A stretch of 34,650 nucleotides of DNA from UBA10427 sp003500135 (GTDB lineage: Bacteria; Bacteroidota; Bacteroidia; Cytophagales; Cyclobacteriaceae): positions 1-34,650 of the forward strand of contig CAWZYQ010000026.1 in the NCBI GenBank assembly GCA_963966275.1. Reading direction: 5' to 3'. The stretch's first letter is position 1. Every line of letters begins with the position of its first letter. Positions 16,423-24,030 of the stretch are shown here, in pieces. The translations under genes were made by a program, and so were the position numbers. Below the pieces are notes generated by a model, which was not told where the DNA came from, searched no databases, and was given only the letters and a program-made list of their open reading frames with translations.

Positions 16423-16722
16423 GTGTGTGTTGTTTAGTTTAGCATTTCCGATTTTAAATATAGGTCCCACATGGGAACCAGATGTTACCGATGCTTTATG
16501 GATAGATTAAAAATCTAATCGTAGTTTGAATTTAAAGTATCCGAACGATAAAATATCTGTGCTCCGGGCCGAATATGGTCCATCTGCAACTTCTGTAAAG
16601 GATATGTTAAAGCGACCCGTATAAAGTAAACTATTCATAACCAAATCATAATCTGAAAAAGTTAACTATTTGTAAAAAATATTGGAGAATTGTGCTTATA
16701 AGTTTACAATAAGTAAAAAATT
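16423..16722. promoter_or_regulatory. Divergent control region of phoD and the transporter operon
   Basis: The 300-bp AT-rich gap holds TATTTGTAAA at 16667-16676 and AAGTTTACAA at 16700-16709, opposite-facing versions of the core of the 17-bp repeat found at susC. A 9-bp inverted repeat starting here extends into the transporter gene (see 16683-16740). Confidence 0.5.
16667..16709. promoter_or_regulatory. Candidate operator, inverted half-sites, transporter operon
   Basis: TATTTGTAAA (16667-16676) and, in the opposite orientation, AAGTTTACAA (16700-16709) share 10-base matches with the two arms of the perfect inverted repeat at susC (20563-20579 and 20688-20704). The downstream site ends 13 bases before the proposed start codon, suitable for repression. 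The link to the XRE-cupin regulator is inference. Confidence 0.45.
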
Positions 16723-16740
16723 TTGCGAATTAATTCTCCA
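16683..16740 (+). promoter_or_regulatory. Inverted repeat enclosing the transporter start codon
   Basis: TGGAGAATT (16683-16691) and AATTCTCCA (16732-16740) are perfect 9-bp complements flanking the TTG start at 16723. In RNA they could form a stem closing off the start region. Confidence 0.4.
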
Positions 16741-18012
16741 CATATCAAAGTGCTCATTTATGGGATCGTGGCGTCATTTGGCGCCTACTTTTGCATGTAT
16801 GCTTACAGGAAGCCGTTTACAGTAGCGACTTATGATGAATTATTTTATTTTGGTGTGGACTACAAAATCATTCTTATTATTGCACAGGTCTTGGGGTATA
16901 TGCTGTCCAAATTTTTGGGGATTCGCATCATAGCGGCCATGAAAAACAGAAACAGGTTAGCTTACCTATTGGGTATGATCTTTAGCGCTGAACTGTTCCT
17001 TTTATTGTTTGCCCTTACACCTGCTCCCTACAACACGGTATTTATGTTCTTAAATGGACTGCCTTTAGGCTTGGTCTGGGGAGTGGTTTTTTCCTATCTC
17101 GAAGGACGACGATTCACTGAATTGTTAGGTGTGTTCCTGTGTTCAAGTTTTATAGTGTCAAGCGGAGCGGTAAAATCTGTAGGATTGCTGGTGATGACCC
17201 AACTGGGAGTAAATCAGTTCTGGATGCCATTTATTACCGGGCTGGTGTTTATCTTACCTTTCCTGCTTTTTGCATGGATGCTGGAAAAAATGCCGCCACC
17301 TTCGGCTTCAGATATTTCATTGAAGACGGAGAGAACACCTATGAATGCCGCAGCACGAAAAAAAGTACTTTCGGAATTTTTGTTTCCCTTAATCATTATC
17401 GTAGGATTTTATACTTTTCTTACGGCCATGCGTGATTTCCGTGACAATTTCTCCCGGGAGATTTGGGATGCTGTTGGATTTGAAGGCAATGCAGCCATTT
17501 ACACTTATGCTGAGGTGCCAGTGGCAATTTTTGTATTGCTGTTAATTGGTTTATTCGTCCTTATCAAAGACAATTTCAAAGCGTTTATGTCCTACCACAT
17601 TTTACTGCTACTGGGCGCTGTCGCTGTCGGGCTTGGTACTCAACTATTTCAAATGCATCTCATCTCGCCCGTAGCCTGGATGATCCTGGTCGGTTTTGGG
17701 TTGTATGTATGTTATGTGCCCTTCAATGGCTTGTTTTTCGACCGTATGATCGCAACATTCAGGTCTGGTGGCAATGCCGGATTTCTAATATACATTGCCG
17801 ATGCTTTCGGTTACCTGGGTAGTATGGCTATATTGTTGTACAAAAATTTTGGTCAAAGTGAAATGTCATGGTTACGTTTTTTTATGAACAGTACTTATGT
17901 CATGTCGGTATTTGGCATTGCAGTAACGCTATTTTCCTATTTTTATTTCCGTAAAAAGTACAGGGCAAAATATTATATATCAACACAAAAAAGTGAGTTG
18001 GCTTATGAATAA
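16723..18012 (+). CDS. DUF5690-family MFS transporter, OPA-like
   Basis: The product has about 429 residues and about 12 membrane segments. The N-terminus, VASFGAYFCMYAYRKPFTVA, has an Arg29-Lys30 pair after the first helix. It resembles the substrate-binding Arg of organophosphate:phosphate antiporters such as GlpT and UhpT, and is characteristic of the Bacteroidota DUF5690 family. The start is probably TTG 16723; a stop at 16714-16716 limits any upstream extension, and GTG 16750 is the alternative. Its stop overlaps the FAD-enzyme gene by 8 bases, so the two should be translationally coupled. In this context it probably brings an aminophosphonate through the inner membrane. Exchange for phosphate released by the downstream hydrolase is an attractive but unproven idea. 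Confidence 0.8.
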   Translation: MRINSPHIKVLIYGIVASFGAYFCMYAYRKPFTVATYDELFYFGVDYKIILIIAQVLGYMLSKFLGIRIIAAMKNRNRLAYLLGMIFSAELFLLLFALTPAPYNTVFMFLNGLPLGLVWGVVFSYLEGRRFTELLGVFLCSSFIVSSGAVKSVGLLVMTQLGVNQFWMPFITGLVFILPFLLFAWMLEKMPPPSASDISLKTERTPMNAAARKKVLSEFLFPLIIIVGFYTFLTAMRDFRDNFSREIWDAVGFEGNAAIYTYAEVPVAIFVLLLIGLFVLIKDNFKAFMSYHILLLLGAVAVGLGTQLFQMHLISPVAWMILVGFGLYVCYVPFNGLFFDRMIATFRSGGNAGFLIYIADAFGYLGSMAILLYKNFGQSEMSWLRFFMNSTYVMSVFGIAVTLFSYFYFRKKYRAKYYISTQKSELAYE

Positions 18013-19159
18013 TCATTTCGATTGTTTGGTGATTGGAGGCGGTGTTTTGGGTACTTTTCATGCCTATCATGCGATGAAGCGTGGCCTAAAAGTGGCTTTG
18101 ATTGAGAAAGGCCGCCGGCCCCAGGGGGCAACGGTACGCAACTTTGGTCAGGTAGTTCCTTCAGGCATGGATCGGAAATGGCAACAATACGGTCGTGAAA
18201 GCTTACGAATTTATAATGAATTGCAATCCCAAATTGATCTCACCATTCGCAATGAAGGCACAATCTATTTTGCATCTGACGAGGAAGAAGAAACCCTTTT
18301 GGTGGAACTTTCCGAAATCAACAAACAGGAGAACTATGCTTCCAGGATTTTGTCCCGTCAGGAATGCCTGAAACAATACCCCGGTTTGAAGTCAGATTAT
18401 GTTCGGGCTGGTTTGTATTTTCCCGAAGAGCTTATTATTGAGCCCGAAGTGATGATTAACAGGTTACAGGATTATCTGGCAGAAAAGGGTGTCGACATTT
18501 ATTTTGGTACCCTGGCACTTAGCTGTGATGTGAATGGCGGAAAAGTTGAGGTAGCATGTGCCGGTAATAAAAATTTTACAGCTAATAAAGTGATCATTTG
18601 TAATGGAAGTGATCTGGATACGCTCTTTCCCGAAATTTTTGCGCAAAGCGACCTTGAAGTGGTTAAGTTACAGATGATGCAAACCGTACCGCAGCGAAAT
18701 TTCAATATCAAAGGAGCGGTACTCTCCGGATTATCAGTGAGGAGGTACGAATCTTTCAGAGAGTGCCCGTCATATCGATTGATAAATGAAAAAGAAGATG
18801 TGGACAGCCAGGTAAAGAAATGGGGGGTGCATATTTTGTTTAAACAGGCACTGGATGGTTCTGTGATCATTGGCGATTCGCATCACTATGCAACGCCAAC
18901 AAAACAGGATGAACTGGGGTTTGATCTTGATATGGATATTGACGAATTTATCATGAAGGAGGCCAGACGTATTTACGAACTGCCCGACGATCGCATTAAA
19001 TATCGATGGTACGGTGTATATGTACAGTGTAGCCAAAAAGATATATTTCAAAAAACTATAGATCAACACATACATATTGTAACCGGAATAGGAGGTAAAG
19101 GTATGACGGGTAGCGCCGGTTTTTCAAAAGCACATATCGACCACATATTGAATCAATAA
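18005..19159 (+). CDS. FAD-dependent aminophosphonate oxidoreductase (TIGR03364-like)
   Basis: From ATG 18005 (a GTG 12 bases earlier is less likely) the product has 384 residues. It begins with a dinucleotide-binding motif VIGGGVLG (9-16) and follows with ATVRNFGQVVPSG, the mark of the DAO-family clade I know as TIGR03364. The C-terminus has the second FAD-contact block VTGIGGKGMTGSAGFS. DAO-family members oxidise amines to aldehydes or keto acids. This clade is recurrently next to phosphonatase-like HAD genes, exactly as here, and FAD enzymes of such clusters (called PbfC/PbfD in recent work, as I recall) act on 2-aminoethylphosphonate derivatives, including N-methylated ones. The expected product is phosphonoacetaldehyde or a hydroxylated relative, handed to the next enzyme. 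The next gene starts two bases after the stop. Confidence 0.85.
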   Translation: MNNHFDCLVIGGGVLGTFHAYHAMKRGLKVALIEKGRRPQGATVRNFGQVVPSGMDRKWQQYGRESLRIYNELQSQIDLTIRNEGTIYFASDEEEETLLVELSEINKQENYASRILSRQECLKQYPGLKSDYVRAGLYFPEELIIEPEVMINRLQDYLAEKGVDIYFGTLALSCDVNGGKVEVACAGNKNFTANKVIICNGSDLDTLFPEIFAQSDLEVVKLQMMQTVPQRNFNIKGAVLSGLSVRRYESFRECPSYRLINEKEDVDSQVKKWGVHILFKQALDGSVIIGDSHHYATPTKQDELGFDLDMDIDEFIMKEARRIYELPDDRIKYRWYGVYVQCSQKDIFQKTIDQHIHIVTGIGGKGMTGSAGFSKAHIDHILNQ

Positions 19160-19161
19160 AA

Positions 19162-19851
19162 ATGACTAACATCCAATTAGCGGTATTTGATATAGCCGGT
19201 ACAACCATAAATGAAGGCAATGTAGTGTACAAAACATTACAAAAAGCGATCAAACAGCGTGGTTTTGAGGCGCCACTCGACTATGTATTGGAGCAGGGCG
19301 CGGGAAAGGAAAAATACCAGGCCATAAAGGATATCTTGCAAAACCAGGTAAAAGGAAGGGGAGAAGAGAAAGAAATGATCGCCGGTAAAATATTTAAGGA
19401 ATTCCGGCAGATGCTTGAAGAGGCCTATCAAAAACTAAATATAAAACCATTTGACGGTGTTCATGAACTTATAAAGCATTTGAGGAAAGCAGGGGTGAAA
19501 ATAGCATTGAATACCGGTTATGATAAGCAAACAGCCAACCTTTTACTCAATAAAATGAAGTGGCGACAAGGAAAGGAATATGACGTGTTGATTACAGCAG
19601 ATGATGTTAGCTCCGGAAGACCCGGACCGGATATGATCCTTGAAGCTATGAAAGCCACTCATGTGGATAATCCTGAATTTGTATTAAAAGCTGGTGATTC
19701 CATAATCGACATTCAAGAAGGTAAAAATGCTAAGTGTGGGATCACTGTCGGGGTTACTACAGGAGCGCACACCTACAGTCAGCTTGAAAGTGCACAACCG
19801 ACTTACATTGTCAATACACTGAAAGACCTTATTCAAATCCTTGAGGTTTAG
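19162..19851 (+). CDS. Phosphonatase-like HAD hydrolase (TIGR03351-like, PhnX homologue)
   Basis: The product has 229 residues. Motif I is FDIAGTT with nucleophile Asp10, the DxAGT form typical of phosphonoacetaldehyde hydrolases rather than ordinary HAD phosphatases. Asn117-Thr118 is motif II. Arg153 in SGRPGPDM replaces the usual HAD lysine, also as in PhnX. Gly178-Asp179-Ser180 and Asp183 are the metal-binding motif. In the cap, GAGKEKY puts Lys49 where PhnX has its Schiff-base lysine (Lys53 in Bacillus), so imine-assisted C-P cleavage looks possible. The expected reaction is phosphonoacetaldehyde to acetaldehyde plus phosphate, or the same on a closely related aldehyde. It is the last gene of the transporter-FAD operon and ends 6 bases from the convergent regulator gene. 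No phnW neighbour is present. Confidence 0.87.
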   Translation: MTNIQLAVFDIAGTTINEGNVVYKTLQKAIKQRGFEAPLDYVLEQGAGKEKYQAIKDILQNQVKGRGEEKEMIAGKIFKEFRQMLEEAYQKLNIKPFDGVHELIKHLRKAGVKIALNTGYDKQTANLLLNKMKWRQGKEYDVLITADDVSSGRPGPDMILEAMKATHVDNPEFVLKAGDSIIDIQEGKNAKCGITVGVTTGAHTYSQLESAQPTYIVNTLKDLIQILEV

Positions 19852-19857
19852 AAGTAT

Positions 19858-20424
19858 TTACACATAAAAATACAGGACCAGCATTCTGGAGGTTGTGGAA
19901 CCTCTGTTCACAGGAACATGTGGTATTCTGCCATCAAAAAAGATAGAATCACCTTCATGCAACAATACTTCATCATCACCAATAATATAATGACACTCGC
20001 CGGTAAGTACATATTTAAATTCATAAGCGTCGGTAGTCACCTTGTTGCGTTTTGAACCGGGCTGTACCTCCAGCAAAACAGAGTCGAAGCCCAATGATGA
20101 CAATTGTTTGCCGAAAATGTGCTTGTACACAAATCCTATTGCTTCGTCTTCCTTTTCTATGATCTCATTATCCTCTTTTCGGGAAACGATAAATCCGGAG
20201 CCATTGGCATGTGGCATTTCCCTGAAGAAATCGCTGACTTCAATATCCAGCGATTCAATTATTTTAAGTAATACCGGCAGTGAGGGAATTGTACGGCCAT
20301 TTTCTATTCTGGAAATCAGTCCACTGCTTACATCGGCGCCATTCGCAGTTTCGCTGATGGTTTTACCTTTTTCTTTGCGTATTGTCTTGATGTGCTTTCC
20401 GATACCGAGTAGATAATCTTCCAT
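19858..20424 (-). CDS. XRE-family regulator with C-terminal cupin
   Basis: The product has 188 residues. Residues about 10-65 are an HTH_3 domain (IKTIRKEKGKTISETANGAD, then SSGLISRIENGRTIPSLPVL). Residues about 110-188 are a cupin_2 domain with YEFKYVLTGECHYIIGDDEV and EGDSIFFDGRIPH. This architecture is common in ligand-sensing repressors or activators; the cupin binds a small molecule, here possibly an aminophosphonate or its aldehyde. It sits between the two operons, convergent with the HAD gene and divergent from susC, the expected position for a local regulator. Candidate binding sites are the inverted repeats at 20563-20704 and 16667-16709. Only 6 bases separate its stop from the HAD gene's stop, leaving no room for an independent terminator. 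Confidence 0.85.
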   Translation of the reverse strand: MEDYLLGIGKHIKTIRKEKGKTISETANGADVSSGLISRIENGRTIPSLPVLLKIIESLDIEVSDFFREMPHANGSGFIVSRKEDNEIIEKEDEAIGFVYKHIFGKQLSSLGFDSVLLEVQPGSKRNKVTTDAYEFKYVLTGECHYIIGDDEVLLHEGDSIFFDGRIPHVPVNRGSTTSRMLVLYFYV

Positions 20425-20702
20425 AAGTTAAAAAGTTGAACACAATATAAATCATTTTATGCTTTCCATGTCTTTTTTATGTGTCAAAATACAGGTAAAA
20501 ACGTACACTGTAGCCTTAAATTACAGCATATATACAACAAAATTTAATTTCGGCAATATTTAATATTTGTAAACTTTTTAAAATTAACCATTTCTTAATA
20601 GGGGCAACATAAAAATATCATTCATTTAACCCATATAGGTGAATATATTCAATTTAGTTCTTCAAATTTGTGATAGTCCTAACCCACAAAAAGTTTACAA
20701 AT
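20425..20702. promoter_or_regulatory. Divergent control region of the regulator and susC operon
   Basis: The 278-bp very AT-rich gap contains both arms of the 17-bp inverted repeat except for the last two bases of the right arm. CAAATTTG at 20663-20670, 33 bases before the susC ATG, differs by one base from the Bacteroidota -7 box TAnnTTTG; no convincing -33 box was found, so the promoter call is weak. Confidence 0.4.
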
Positions 20703-20704
20703 AT
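20563..20704. promoter_or_regulatory. Perfect 17-bp inverted repeat over the susC promoter and start
   Basis: ATATTTGTAAACTTTTT at 20563-20579 is exactly complementary to AAAAAGTTTACAAATAT at 20688-20704, with 108 bases between. The right arm covers the susC ATG (20703). The spacing would allow DNA looping by a dimeric or tetrameric regulator, or a long RNA stem over the translation start. Confidence 0.7.
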
Positions 20705-23700
20705 GAAAAAACCTAAACTACTTGCCCTTATAGTTTTTCTATGGGGCACCGCTTCTTACGCGCAAACCACCTTTTCAGGTAAAGTGGTGGATGAAAACAG
20801 CGCTTCACTTCCCGGCGCCACTGTGATGATTGAGGGAAGTACTTCCGGGGTTGTAACGGATTACGATGGGAATTTTGCTATCGAACTAACGAACGGAGAT
20901 GAAACACTGGTGGTATCATTTCTGGGATATGAAACCAAAAACGTTAATGTAGCCGGAAGAAGTTATGCAGAAATTACACTTCAACCTGCCTCGCAGGAAC
21001 TCGATGAGATTGTTGTTACGGCATTGAATATTGCCAGGGATGAAAAATCCCTTGGTTACTCAGTGCAGCAGGTAGAAGGCGAAGATGTAGCGCAGTCCAC
21101 TTCAACCAATATGGTTAGCACTCTGTCGGGAAGGGCCGCAGGAGTGCAGGTGGTAACCAATGGTACCGGCCCGGGCCAATCCTCCTCCGTTGTTATCCGG
21201 GGCTACTCTTCAATGGCCGGAAATAACCAACCGCTTTTTGTGGTTGACGGGATACCTATTAATAATAATACTGACACGCGAACCAATACCCTGGGAGGCG
21301 CCAGTAACATGAACATCGATTATGGAAATGGAGCAGCGGAGATCAATCCGGATGATGTAGAATCCATTTCGGTGCTTAAAGGAGCGAATGCCACTGCATT
21401 ATATGGTTCCCGAGCAGCTAATGGCGCCATAATTATCACAACAAAATCTGGTAAAGGCAAAGCTGGTTTTGGTGTTTCGGTAGGTACCAAAGTAACTTTT
21501 GAGAATATGCTTAAAGGACCGGAATATCAACGTGTTTATGGCCAGGGTAAAAACTTTGACTTTCAGTTCGTCGACGGATATGGTAATGGAACATTCGACG
21601 GAGTGGATGAATCATGGGGTCCCAGAATGGACGGTACACTTCGTGCCCAACATGATTCACCGACCACTAATGGTCTGCGAGGCGGTGATGTACACGGCCT
21701 GGATTTTATCTTAGGCCCTTCAGGTGTAGACCTGGAAAGAAGAGGTAACATTATTGAAACACCATTTATAGATCCGGGTGATCCGGTTGAGAACTTCATG
21801 GAAACCGGTCGAACCATAATGAGTAATATTTCATTCTATGGAGCGAATGATAATGGAAACTTCCGTGTGAGTTTTACTAACCTGAATAATGAAGGAATCC
21901 TGCCCAATACCGACTTAAGAAGAAATACGGTTTCTCTATCCGGGGATTATCAGATCTCTGACAAGTTAAAAGTTTCATCAAATATCAACTACATCAATTC
22001 GGAATCTGATAACCGGCATGTTAACGGCTATGGTACGGAATCGGTAATGTACCTGTTTATCTGGTGGGGCCAGCAGGTAGATGTAAGAGGATTACGTGAC
22101 TATTGGCAAAGAGGCCTTGAAGGTTTCCAACAGTTTAACTACAACTATAATTATCACGATAACCCGTACTTTACGATGTATGAAAATACCAACGGACTTT
22201 CGAAAGACCGTGTGATTGGAAATATATCCGCTACCTATAATTTTACCGACGACCTGAGCCTGATGCTACGTGCCGGTCGTGACTTCTTTTCAGAGTATCG
22301 TTTCATTAAAAGAGCATACTCAACACAGCGTTTCCCCAACGGTCAGTATCGTGAAGACAAGGTGAATTTTGCAGAAACCAATATTGATTTTCTGTTAAAT
22401 TACACAAAGCAAATAAACGGGATATGGTCGGTCAACCTCAACTTTGGAGGAAACCGGATGGTACAAAAAAACCATTTCAATGCTTTAATGGCGAATAAAT
22501 TACTGATACCAGGTGTTTATTCGTTTAACAATGCCGATGGTCCACTGGTACAAACGATAGACAGACCAGAGAAGCAGATCAATTCATTATATGGATTTGC
22601 CCAGTTGGGTTGGCAGAATATGATCTATCTCGATTTAACAGCCCGAAACGACTGGTCATCCACTTTGCCGTCGCAAAACAACAGCTACTTCTATCCTTCG
22701 GCTTCGCTTAGCTTTGTGGTATCCGATTTGATAGGTCTGAGCGATAACGGCCCCGTTTCATTTGCCAAGTTGCGAACCAGCTGGGCACAAGTAGGTAACG
22801 ACACCGATCCGTTTCGGCTCCAGCAGTTTTATCAACTTGGAAATCCTGTAGGGTCCAACCCCACGGCCAATCCATCATATGTATTGCCCAATGTTGATTT
22901 GAAGCCCGAAATACAAACCTCCTTCGAAATAGGCGCCGATGTTCGGTTTTTAAGCAACAGAATAGGTCTTGATGTAACATATTATAACACCATTTCAGAA
23001 AACCAAATCCTGGGCATTGACCTTCCGGTTACCTCCGGATGGGCCTCCAGGGTGATCAATGCCGGTGAGATTAGAAACTATGGTATTGAAATGATGTTAA
23101 GCGCTACACCACTTGATCTTTCCAATGGACTTCGATGGAACACCAATTTCAATTTCACACTAAATCGAAATGAAATACTTGAGTTGATGGATGGCCTGGA
23201 TCGTTATGTCTATGGAGGCAATGGTATAACCCTTGTAGCTGAAAAAGGTGGTTCAATTGGTGATATGTGGGGAACCGGCCTCAGAAGGGTTGACGATCCC
23301 AACAGCGAGTACTTTGGAGAGGTGATCTTTAATGAAGGCCTGGTGCAACAAGATAATACTTTGCGCAAACTGGGTAATTTCAATCCCGATTTCATGCTGG
23401 GATGGAACAACACCATTTCCTACCGGAACCTCTCGCTTAACTTCCTATTCGACTGGCGTCAGGGTGGTGAGCTGTTATCGAGAACAAGGCTGATCGCTGC
23501 TACTTCGGGAAATGTTGTGGAAACACTCTGGGGTAGAGCGCCGGAATTTGGCGGTGCACATCCTGGTATTAGTGATTCCGGTCTGAGCTATACCGATTCT
23601 AACGGGGATACCAGAACCGATGGAGTTATTGGTGACGGTGTAAAACAGCTTGCTGATGGTTCTTATGCGGAAAATGATGTAATCGTTCCTGCCAATGCCT

Positions 23701-23999
23701 ATCACAACAACCGTTATCGCAGACAAAATGAATCGGAAGGTATATATGATGCCACTTTTATAAAGCTTCGTGAAGCTAAACTTACCTATTCATTCCCCAG
23801 CAAATTGATGAAGGACTGGAACATGAAGTCGATATCGGTCTCTCTTATTGGAACCAATCTCTGGTTGTGGACCAAAGAGTTTAACCATGGTGATCCCGAG
23901 TTACTTTCTTTTGGAGGGGGTTCATATGTACCGGGTGTGGAAAATGCCACCGTACCTACTACAAGAAGCCTTGGTTTTGCGGTTAACATCGAATTTTAA
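20703..23999 (+). CDS. SusC/RagA-type TonB-dependent outer-membrane transporter
   Basis: From ATG 20703 the product has 1098 residues; an upstream in-frame start at 20670 would lengthen the signal peptide without reason. Residues 1-20 are a Sec signal ending SYA-Q. A carboxypeptidase-like regulatory domain follows (about 22-110, GKVVDENSASLPGATVMIEG). The plug domain includes GYSSMAGNNQPLFVVDGIPI and NGAIIITTKSGK. The 22-strand barrel ends in the aromatic signature LGFAVNIEF. There is no extra N-terminal signalling domain. SusC proteins form the channel beneath a SusD lid and import oligomers or small ligands using TonB energy. Substrate is not visible from sequence, but the operon partners point to an aminophosphonate or phosphonate-bearing headgroup rather than a plain glycan. 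Confidence 0.93.
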   Translation: MKKPKLLALIVFLWGTASYAQTTFSGKVVDENSASLPGATVMIEGSTSGVVTDYDGNFAIELTNGDETLVVSFLGYETKNVNVAGRSYAEITLQPASQELDEIVVTALNIARDEKSLGYSVQQVEGEDVAQSTSTNMVSTLSGRAAGVQVVTNGTGPGQSSSVVIRGYSSMAGNNQPLFVVDGIPINNNTDTRTNTLGGASNMNIDYGNGAAEINPDDVESISVLKGANATALYGSRAANGAIIITTKSGKGKAGFGVSVGTKVTFENMLKGPEYQRVYGQGKNFDFQFVDGYGNGTFDGVDESWGPRMDGTLRAQHDSPTTNGLRGGDVHGLDFILGPSGVDLERRGNIIETPFIDPGDPVENFMETGRTIMSNISFYGANDNGNFRVSFTNLNNEGILPNTDLRRNTVSLSGDYQISDKLKVSSNINYINSESDNRHVNGYGTESVMYLFIWWGQQVDVRGLRDYWQRGLEGFQQFNYNYNYHDNPYFTMYENTNGLSKDRVIGNISATYNFTDDLSLMLRAGRDFFSEYRFIKRAYSTQRFPNGQYREDKVNFAETNIDFLLNYTKQINGIWSVNLNFGGNRMVQKNHFNALMANKLLIPGVYSFNNADGPLVQTIDRPEKQINSLYGFAQLGWQNMIYLDLTARNDWSSTLPSQNNSYFYPSASLSFVVSDLIGLSDNGPVSFAKLRTSWAQVGNDTDPFRLQQFYQLGNPVGSNPTANPSYVLPNVDLKPEIQTSFEIGADVRFLSNRIGLDVTYYNTISENQILGIDLPVTSGWASRVINAGEIRNYGIEMMLSATPLDLSNGLRWNTNFNFTLNRNEILELMDGLDRYVYGGNGITLVAEKGGSIGDMWGTGLRRVDDPNSEYFGEVIFNEGLVQQDNTLRKLGNFNPDFMLGWNNTISYRNLSLNFLFDWRQGGELLSRTRLIAATSGNVVETLWGRAPEFGGAHPGISDSGLSYTDSNGDTRTDGVIGDGVKQLADGSYAENDVIVPANAYHNNRYRRQNESEGIYDATFIKLREAKLTYSFPSKLMKDWNMKSISVSLIGTNLWLWTKEFNHGDPELLSFGGGSYVPGVENATVPTTRSLGFAVNIEF

Positions 24000-24030
24000 A
24001 CCTAGTATTTAACTCTTTGACGATAAAAAA

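Noticed and set aside
15565..16510. Several plus-strand frames of 78-116 codons opposite the phoD-like gene
   Set aside because: Antisense shadows of a gene with clear metal-binding motifs.
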